A stretch of 6,112 bases of DNA from Pseudomonadota bacterium (lineage in GTDB: Bacteria > Pseudomonadota > Alphaproteobacteria > UBA2966 > CAIVPW01): NCBI GenBank assembly GCA_027625125.1, contig JAQBXG010000104.1:1-6112 (forward strand), written 5' to 3'. Position numbers and translations under genes: made by a program. Position 1 is the first letter of the stretch. Every line of letters begins with the position of its first letter. The notes beneath the pieces were generated by a model. It was not told the origin of the DNA. It saw only the letters and a program-made list of their open reading frames with translations, and did not search any database. This document shows positions 1-4,547 of this stretch, one piece after another.

Positions 1-551
1 TGGCGCCGCCGCCGGATACCGCGCCGCCCGCCGACGACGGCGCGGCGGCGGCGTTGCGGGCCGCGACTCACCGCACGATCGCCAGCGTGACCGCCGATGT
101 CGAACGGTTCCGGTTCAACGTGGCGGTCGCCCGCGTCCATGAATACGCAAATGTTCTGGGCGATGCGGTCGCCGCCGGACCGTCCGATCCCGCCGCCGCT
201 TGGGCGTTGCGCGAGGGGCTGGAGACACTGGCGCTGCTGATCGGGCCGATGATGCCGCATCTGGCCGAAGAGGGCTGGGAGCGGCTGGGGGGCATCGGTT
301 TGCTGGCCGAGGCGGCGTGGCCGGTCCATGATCCGACGCGTGTGCGCGAGGACACGGTGACGGTCCGAATTCAGGTCAACGGCAAGTTGCGCGGCACAAT
401 GGACGTGCCGGCCGGACTGCCCGAGGCGTCGCTGCGCGAGCGGGCCCTGGGCGAAGTGGACGCACAGGAGCGCATTGCCAATGCCATCGCCGGCAAGCCG
501 ATCCGCAAGATCGTCGTTGTGCCGGATCGCATCGTCAGCTTCGTGGTCTGA
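1..551 (+). CDS. leuS: Leucyl-tRNA synthetase, C-terminal part (5' end outside window)
   Basis: Class I aminoacyl-tRNA synthetase that charges tRNA-Leu in the cytoplasm. Only the last 182 residues are here, read in the frame starting at base 3; bacterial LeuRS is usually about 850-870 residues, so roughly the last fifth is visible. The segment holds the helical anticodon-binding domain (THRTIASVTADVERFRFNVA from about base 67, then MMPHLAEEGWERLG near 250-290). It ends with the small C-terminal domain, starting at VTVRIQVNGKLRG (about 358-396) and including GKPIRKIVVVPDRIVSFVV before the TGA at 549-551. The residues just before the anticodon-binding domain are an Ala/Pro-rich linker. A TTG at base 54 opens a 165-codon stretch in this frame, but it is internal to the gene and not a start. 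The gene leads a compact leuS-lptE-holA run; lptE begins 4 bases after the stop. The catalytic core and editing domain are upstream of the window, so their integrity cannot be judged. Confidence 0.97.
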   Translation, partial: APPPDTAPPADDGAAAALRAATHRTIASVTADVERFRFNVAVARVHEYANVLGDAVAAGPSDPAAAWALREGLETLALLIGPMMPHLAEEGWERLGGIGLLAEAAWPVHDPTRVREDTVTVRIQVNGKLRGTMDVPAGLPEASLRERALGEVDAQERIANAIAGKPIRKIVVVPDRIVSFVV

Positions 552-555
552 CCGG

Positions 556-1089
556 ATGCGTCCGGCGCGACGGAGCGGGTTCGCCCTCGTCTGCGCGGCG
601 GCGGCGATCCTGGCGGTGTCGGCCTGCGGCTTCCGGCCGTTGTACGGGATCGGCGGCGGCGGCGAGCCCAATCCGGACGTGGTCGCCGAACTTGGCGCGA
701 TCGAAATCGAACTCGGCCCGGACCGGCTGGACCAGGTCGTCTACAGTGACCTGCTGGACCGGATTTCGCCGTTCGGGCCGCCGTCCGCGCCGCGGTACCG
801 GCTGGACCTGACACTGCGGCAATCGAAGCAGGGGGTGGCGCTGGAGCGGGACGCCACCGTTACGCGGTTCAATCTGACGTTGGTCGCCGCCTATGTGCTG
901 GCGGATGTCGCAAGCGGCGAGACGCTGACCGCCGGCAGCGTGCGCGCGGTGGCGGCCTACAACGTGCTGCGGTCGGAACTCGCCAACGTCGTCGCCGAGC
1001 GGGACGCCCGCGATCGCGCCGCCCGCAATGTCGCCGACGAGATCAATGCGCGGCTGGCGGTGTATTTCCGCGGCCGGACCGGGCCATGA
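556..1089 (+). CDS. lptE: LPS-assembly lipoprotein LptE
   Basis: Outer-membrane lipoprotein that plugs the LptD beta-barrel and helps insert lipopolysaccharide into the outer leaflet. The predicted product has 177 residues. It starts with a lipoprotein signal: basic MRPARR, a hydrophobic stretch (about 9-22), then a lipobox VSAC with the acylated Cys at position 24. The CGFRPLYG that follows is the typical start of mature alphaproteobacterial LptE. The rest fits the family: a strand-rich middle (YRLDLTLRQSKQGVALE, then TRFNLTLVAAYVL) and a C-terminal helix with AERDARDRAARNVADEINARL. The ATG at 556 was chosen because it places the signal peptide at the N-terminus; the in-frame ATG at 475 would add 27 residues lying inside leuS. 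No good Shine-Dalgarno precedes 556, so translation is probably coupled to leuS termination 4 bases upstream. The stop overlaps the holA start in ATGA. The family is divergent in sequence, so the call rests mainly on the lipobox region, length and context. Confidence 0.93.
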   Translation: MRPARRSGFALVCAAAAILAVSACGFRPLYGIGGGGEPNPDVVAELGAIEIELGPDRLDQVVYSDLLDRISPFGPPSAPRYRLDLTLRQSKQGVALERDATVTRFNLTLVAAYVLADVASGETLTAGSVRAVAAYNVLRSELANVVAERDARDRAARNVADEINARLAVYFRGRTGP

Positions 1090-2132
1090 AGATTGCGCCA
1101 AGGGCCGCGGACGGGTTCGTGCGCGCCCCCACCGTCTCGTGCGTGCTGCTGTACGGCCCGGACCAGGGACTGGTGGACGAGCGCAGCCGGGCGCTGCGCG
1201 CGAGCGTACTCGGGGACTCCGCCGACCCCTTTTGCTATGCCGAACCCGCCGCCACCGTGATCGCCGCCGACCCGGCAGCGCTGGTGGACGAGGCCGCGGC
1301 GCTGTCGTTGACCGGCGGCCGCCGCGTGGTGCGGGTCGCGGCGGCCGGTGACGGCCTGGCAGCGGCCTTTGCCGAGCTGTTGCGGCAGCGGGAAGGATCG
1401 GACCCGGACGGCGAATCGCTGGTCATTGCCGAAGGCGCGGACCTAGGGGGCCGGTCGACGCTGCGGAAACTGTTCGAGGCCGCCGCCGCCGGGGCGGCGG
1501 TGCCGTGCTACGTCGAAGATGCGGGGCAGATTCGCGCGTTCGCCGAGGATCTGCTGCGCGGCCTGGGGCACCGGGTCGAGCCGGCGGCGAGCGACTGGAT
1601 CGCCCGTGTGATGGGCGGTGACCGCGCGCTGTTGCGCGGCGAGCTGGAAAAACTGAGCCTGTTCGCCGGACCGGGCGCGGCGATCACGCTGGTGGAGGCC
1701 GAGACGTGCCTGGGGGACTCGGCCCAGGTCGATCTGGAGACCGCGGCGTTGGCGGCAGTCAGCGGCGACCGGGCGGCGCTCGACCGCATTCTGGGGCGCT
1801 GTTTTGTGGCCGGGCAATCGCCGGTGGCGGTGCTGCGGGCGCTCGGGCGAACGGTGGAGCGTCTGCATCTGGCCGCGGGGATGGTTGCGCAAGGCAGAAG
1901 CCCCGACGCCGCGCTGAAGGCGTTGAAACCGCCGGTGTTCTGGAAGCACCTGCCGCAATACCAGCGCGCGCTGGGGACGTGGACCGTCGGCAGGCTGGGG
2001 ACGGCGCTGGCATTGCTGGCCGACGCAGAGGCCGACTGCAAGCGCACCGGCGCGCCGGACCAGGCGGTTGCGTGGAGGGCGGCGCTGCGGATCGTCCAGG
2101 CGGCAGGGCGTACGCCCGGCCTGACCCGCTAG
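1086..2132 (+). CDS. holA: DNA polymerase III subunit delta
   Basis: Delta subunit of the replicative clamp loader; it opens the beta sliding clamp for loading onto primed DNA. The product has 348 residues, close to the 343 of E. coli HolA. Visible family features are the N-terminal VLLYGPDQGLVDERSRAL (about residues 20-37), a degenerate ATP-loop region where delta does not hydrolyse ATP; RALLRGELEKLSLFAG (about 180-195) in the middle domain; and a C-terminal helical domain running through VLRALGRTVERLHLAAGM. That domain ends in DAEADCKRTGAPDQAVAWRAALRIV, the usual alphaproteobacterial ending. The ATG lies in the ATGA overlap with the lptE stop, so re-initiation by terminating ribosomes is likely; no strong ribosome-binding site is seen. 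It is the last plus-strand gene, and parB converges on it 47 bases further on. Nothing looks truncated or shifted. Confidence 0.94.
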   Translation: MKIAPRAADGFVRAPTVSCVLLYGPDQGLVDERSRALRASVLGDSADPFCYAEPAATVIAADPAALVDEAAALSLTGGRRVVRVAAAGDGLAAAFAELLRQREGSDPDGESLVIAEGADLGGRSTLRKLFEAAAAGAAVPCYVEDAGQIRAFAEDLLRGLGHRVEPAASDWIARVMGGDRALLRGELEKLSLFAGPGAAITLVEAETCLGDSAQVDLETAALAAVSGDRAALDRILGRCFVAGQSPVAVLRALGRTVERLHLAAGMVAQGRSPDAALKALKPPVFWKHLPQYQRALGTWTVGRLGTALALLADAEADCKRTGAPDQAVAWRAALRIVQAAGRTPGLTR

Positions 2133-2156
2133 AACCAGTGTATGCTGCTCACCCGC

Positions 2157-2172
2157 CTACTAGATGTAGTAG
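2157..2172. terminator. Small inverted repeat between convergent holA and parB (possible weak bidirectional terminator)
   Basis: The 47-base gap between the holA and parB stop codons contains CTACTA-GATG-TAGTAG, a perfect 6-bp stem with a 4-base loop. It is A+T-rich compared with its surroundings. On the plus strand it is followed by only TTTC, and on the minus strand by GCGGG, so it is a poor intrinsic terminator in either direction. Its position where two operons collide suggests a transcription end point, but the stem is short and could be chance. No other hairpin stands out in the gap. Confidence 0.3.
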
Positions 2173-2179
2173 TTTCGGC

Positions 2180-3052
2180 CTAGGTCCGCGCGAGTCGGCG
2201 GCAGATTTCGTCGAGCTGTTCGAGCGTCGTGTACGAAACACGGACTTCGCCGCCGCCTTCGCCCTTGTGGTGGATCGTCACCGGCAAACCCACCGCCGCT
2301 GAAATATCGCCCTCCAGGGCGACGATATCGGCGTCCTTGCCAGGTCCGCCGCCGCGCCCGCCGCCACCCTTGGCCAGCCGCTCCGCCTGGCGGACGTTGA
2401 GGCCGCCCGACACAATACGTTTGGCCAGTTTTTCGGCGTTGTCCAGTCCCACCAGGGTGCGCGCGTGCCCGGCGCTGAGACGCCCGTCGTCGAGCATGGC
2501 CTTGACGGCTTCGGGCAGCGTCAGCAACCGCAGCATGTTGGCGAGGTGGCTGCGGCTGCGGCCGATTGTCTGCGCCAGACGCTCCTGGGTATGGCCGAAG
2601 TCTTCGATCATACGGCGATAGCCCTCGGCTTCCTCGAGCGGCGACAGGTCCTCGCGCTGCAGGTTTTCGATCAGCGCAACCTCCAGCGCCTCGGTGTCCG
2701 ACAGATCCTTGATGATCACCGGGACCTGGTGCAGCTGCGCTTCCTGGGCCGCCCGCCAGCGGCGCTCGCCGGCGACGATCTCATAGGCCACGCCCCCGTC
2801 TTCGCCGGCCGCGAGGCGGCGGACGAGGATCGGCTGCAGGATACCGCGCTCGCGCACCGACGCGACCAGTGCCTTCGCCTGTTCGGAATCGAAGCGATGC
2901 CGCGGTTGAAAGCGTCCCGGTCGAAGGTGTTCGATGGGAAGTTCGCGGCCGCCGCGGGCGCTGTCGAGGGCGGCGTAGTCCTCGGCGTCGTCGCCGAGCA
3001 GGGCGGACAGGCCGCGGCCCAGGCCCTGGCGGCGACCGGGTTCGTCGGTCAT
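2180..3052 (-). CDS. parB: Chromosome-partitioning protein ParB (parS-binding CTPase clamp)
   Basis: Binds parS centromeres, closes into a CTP-dependent sliding clamp and spreads on origin DNA, where it is moved by ParA and loads condensin. The product has 290 residues, normal for chromosomal ParB. In order: an N-terminal RQGLGRGLSALLGD (8-21), the ParA-contacting peptide; the CTP-binding domain with ILQPILVRR (71-79), GERRWR (95-100) and ENLQR (129-133), all intact; the helix-turn-helix TQERLAQTIGRSRSHLANML (155-174) that reads parS; GRLSAGHARTL (190-200); a glycine-rich linker GGGGRGGGPG (229-238); and the C-terminal dimerisation helix LEQLDEICRRL (277-287). The start is ATG with a strong purine-rich ribosome-binding site overlapping the parA stop 16 bases upstream, so parA and parB are clearly one operon. 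Two parS sites lie about 1.4-1.5 kb upstream within the same transcription unit, which makes autoregulation by ParB possible (inference). Confidence 0.98.
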   Translation of the reverse strand: MTDEPGRRQGLGRGLSALLGDDAEDYAALDSARGGRELPIEHLRPGRFQPRHRFDSEQAKALVASVRERGILQPILVRRLAAGEDGGVAYEIVAGERRWRAAQEAQLHQVPVIIKDLSDTEALEVALIENLQREDLSPLEEAEGYRRMIEDFGHTQERLAQTIGRSRSHLANMLRLLTLPEAVKAMLDDGRLSAGHARTLVGLDNAEKLAKRIVSGGLNVRQAERLAKGGGGRGGGPGKDADIVALEGDISAAVGLPVTIHHKGEGGGEVRVSYTTLEQLDEICRRLART

Positions 3053-3057
3053 CGCGG

Positions 3058-3071
3058 ACCCCCTCTCCTCA
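3058..3071 (-). promoter_or_regulatory. Ribosome-binding site of parB overlapping the parA stop
   Basis: Read on the minus strand, the sequence is TGAGGAGAGGGGGT, where TGA is the parA stop. It supplies GAGGAG 12 bases and AGGGGG 6 bases before the parB ATG. This is the only strong Shine-Dalgarno-like tract at any gene start in the window; parA, rsmG, lptE and holA all have weak ones or none. It fixes the parB start at 3052 and suggests parB is translated more strongly than parA from the shared message (inference). Confidence 0.75.
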
Positions 3072-3923
3072 GGCCGCCCGCAGGTTGCGCTCGCGCTGGA
3101 TGATCTCGCGGGCGAGGCTGATATACGCGAGGCTGCCGGGGCAGTTGTGGTCGTAGATCAACGCCGGCTTGCCAAACGATGGCGCCTCCGACACCTTGAC
3201 GTTGCGCGGGATGACGGTGGTGTAAACCTTGTCGCCGAGGTGTCCGCGCACGTCTGATTCGACCTGGCCCGACAGATTGTTGCGGCGGTCGAACATCGTC
3301 AGCACGACGCCCTGAATCTCGAGGTCGGGGTTGAAGCTGGCGCGGACGCGCTCGACGGTCCGCAACAGGTGGCTCAGGCCCTCGAGAGCATAGAACTCGC
3401 ACTGTAGCGGCACCAGCAGGGCGTCGGCGGCCACCATCGCATTCAAGGTCAGCAGACCCAGCGACGGCGGGCAGTCGATCAGCACATAGTCGAAGGCGTC
3501 GGTTGCACCGTCGAGCGCATTGCGGAGGCGGAACGCCCGCTGCTCCATGTCCACCAGGTCGAGCTCCGCACCGGACAGATCCACCGTCGACGGAATGACG
3601 CTGAGGCCTGGAATGCTGGAACTGACAGTCGCCTGCCCGGCGGTGGCGGAGCCGATGATGACCTCGTAGGCGCCGGTGGTCCGCCGCCCATGCGAGATGC
3701 CAAGCCCGGTGCTGGCGTTGCCTTGGGGGTCCAGATCGACCAGCAGGACCTTTTTCCCGACCGCGACCAGCGCCGTGGCCAGATTCACTGCGGTCGTCGT
3801 CTTGCCGCCGCCGCCCTTCTGGTTGGCCACCGCAACGACTCGCGAGTGACGAAGGCCGGGCGCAGGCTCGATCGCCTGGGGATCAGGAACGTTTGCGACG
3901 GGGGGAAGTTCGGTTTCGACCAC
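3069..3923 (-). CDS. parA: Chromosome-partitioning ATPase ParA (Soj family)
   Basis: Deviant Walker A ATPase that binds DNA nonspecifically as an ATP dimer and pulls ParB-parS complexes apart to segregate replicated origins. The product has 284 residues. It shows the ParA/MinD-type P-loop QKGGGGKTTT (35-44) with signature Lys36 and phosphate-binding Lys41, then VLLVDLDPQGNASTGLG (59-75) as the A' motif. FDYVLIDCPPSLGLLTLNA (144-162) carries Walker B Asp150. The usual P-loop is KGGVGKT; here Val is Gly. The start is a GTG at 3923, the only ATG/GTG/TTG in this frame upstream of the P-loop region apart from a GTG inside the strand leading to it (Val32). It implies a 41-base overlap with rsmG and a roughly 28-residue Pro/acidic leader before RVVAVANQKGG, longer than the short leader of Caulobacter ParA. 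Only GGATGG-like bases precede it, so initiation is probably weak or coupled to rsmG. parB follows after 16 bases. Confidence 0.97.
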   Translation of the reverse strand: MVETELPPVANVPDPQAIEPAPGLRHSRVVAVANQKGGGGKTTTAVNLATALVAVGKKVLLVDLDPQGNASTGLGISHGRRTTGAYEVIIGSATAGQATVSSSIPGLSVIPSTVDLSGAELDLVDMEQRAFRLRNALDGATDAFDYVLIDCPPSLGLLTLNAMVAADALLVPLQCEFYALEGLSHLLRTVERVRASFNPDLEIQGVVLTMFDRRNNLSGQVESDVRGHLGDKVYTTVIPRNVKVSEAPSFGKPALIYDHNCPGSLAYISLAREIIQRERNLRAA

Positions 3924-4539
3924 GAGCCACCATCCGGAGGCGCAGGATACCGGAGTCCGGATCGGTCCTACTGGGCAGAGTTTCCGCAGCGAGTGTCCAG
4001 CTTTTTTGCGCTTCGGTCAACGCCGCCGCGGCCCCGCGCCCAGCCGGCAGCAGCCAGACGGCGTTCCGCGCCGCCAGCGGCGCCGACAGTTCCAGGATAC
4101 GGTCAGGACGGGCGACGGCGCGGGCCGTGACGACATCGGCCCCGCCGGAACCCAGTTCGGACCGACGGATTTCTTCCACCGGACAACCATGGACGACGGC
4201 ACGCGCGCCGGTCGCCTGTGCCGCGGTCCCCAGAAATGCGGCTTTTCGGGCGCCGCGTTCGACCAGGTGGACCTCGCCGACCCCGAGGATCGCCAGCACC
4301 AGACCCGGGAACCCGGCGCCGCTGCCGATATCGAGCCAGATGTCGCCGGTGGCCAGCGCCGCCAGCTGTGCCGAGTCGTAGACATGGCGGTGCCAGACAT
4401 CCGCCACTGTCGACGCGGCCACCAGATTGAGCGTGCGGTTCTGCTCGGTCGTCAATTCGACGAGAGTCACCAGTCGTTCCAATGTTTCACGGGAAACTCC
4501 GGTCGCGGTGCGAAACTCGTCCGGCCCGAATTGTTCCAC
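3883..4539 (-). CDS. rsmG: 16S rRNA (guanine-527 N7)-methyltransferase RsmG
   Basis: SAM-dependent methyltransferase for N7 of G527 in 16S rRNA (E. coli numbering); loss gives low-level streptomycin resistance in several bacteria. The predicted product has 218 residues (E. coli RsmG has 207). Visible features are VSRETLERL (15-23), NLVAAS (38-43), WHRHVYDSAQL (49-59), the SAM-binding loop WLDIGSGAGFPGLVLAI (68-84), the following strand VHLVERGARKAAFL (90-103), and VTARAVA, the equivalent of the family's VTSRALA motif. The open frame continues upstream into mnmG, but the GTG at 4539 gives the expected N-terminus and lies just 8 bases after the mnmG stop. No Shine-Dalgarno precedes it; its place is taken by a parS site centred on this codon. 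The last 13 residues, Arg-rich (ending SPRRKRS), are encoded in the overlap with parA. A second parS sits in codons 15-19. The start is inferred from spacing and alignment logic. Confidence 0.94.
   Translation of the reverse strand: MEQFGPDEFRTATGVSRETLERLVTLVELTTEQNRTLNLVAASTVADVWHRHVYDSAQLAALATGDIWLDIGSGAGFPGLVLAILGVGEVHLVERGARKAAFLGTAAQATGARAVVHGCPVEEIRRSELGSGGADVVTARAVARPDRILELSAPLAARNAVWLLPAGRGAAAALTEAQKSWTLAAETLPSRTDPDSGILRLRMVARGRNRTSPRRKRS
4483..4498. promoter_or_regulatory. parS: Second, degenerate parS site inside rsmG
   Basis: The sequence TGTTTCACGGGAAACT matches the bacterial parS consensus TGTTTCACGTGAAACA at 14 of 16 positions. One mismatch (T to G at position 10) breaks the central CACGTG. 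It encodes VSRET of RsmG on the minus strand, a segment common in this family, so part of the match may come from protein constraint. Its centre is 49 bp from that of the stronger parS at the start of rsmG. It is probably bound more weakly, if at all (inference). Confidence 0.6.
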
Positions 4540-4547
4540 GTGAAACG
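4532..4547. promoter_or_regulatory. parS: parS centromere site at the mnmG/rsmG junction
   Basis: The sequence TGTTCCACGTGAAACG matches the parS consensus TGTTNCACGTGAAACA at 15 of 16 positions (position 5 is variable; only the last base differs). It is a near-palindrome around CACGTG and should nucleate ParB clamp loading. It fills the whole 8-base gap between the mnmG stop (4548-4550) and the rsmG start and extends into the first codons of rsmG; the GTG start is the right half of the central CACGTG on the minus strand. Its place upstream of parAB in the same unit fits the usual origin-proximal location of chromosomal parS. Confidence 0.93.

Noticed and set aside
475..555. Earlier in-frame ATG for lptE at 475
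   Set aside because: It would place 27 residues from inside leuS before the lipoprotein signal peptide, which must be N-terminal.
2179..2184. CCTAGG palindromes at 2179 and near 1442
   Set aside because: Six-base palindromes occur by chance at this length; one is made by the parB stop codon, and there is no repeated flank.
2465..3103. 212-codon plus-strand open frame opposite parB
   Set aside because: It lies antisense to a gene with a full set of ParB motifs. Long antisense open frames are expected at this G+C content, and the translation shows no recognisable domain.
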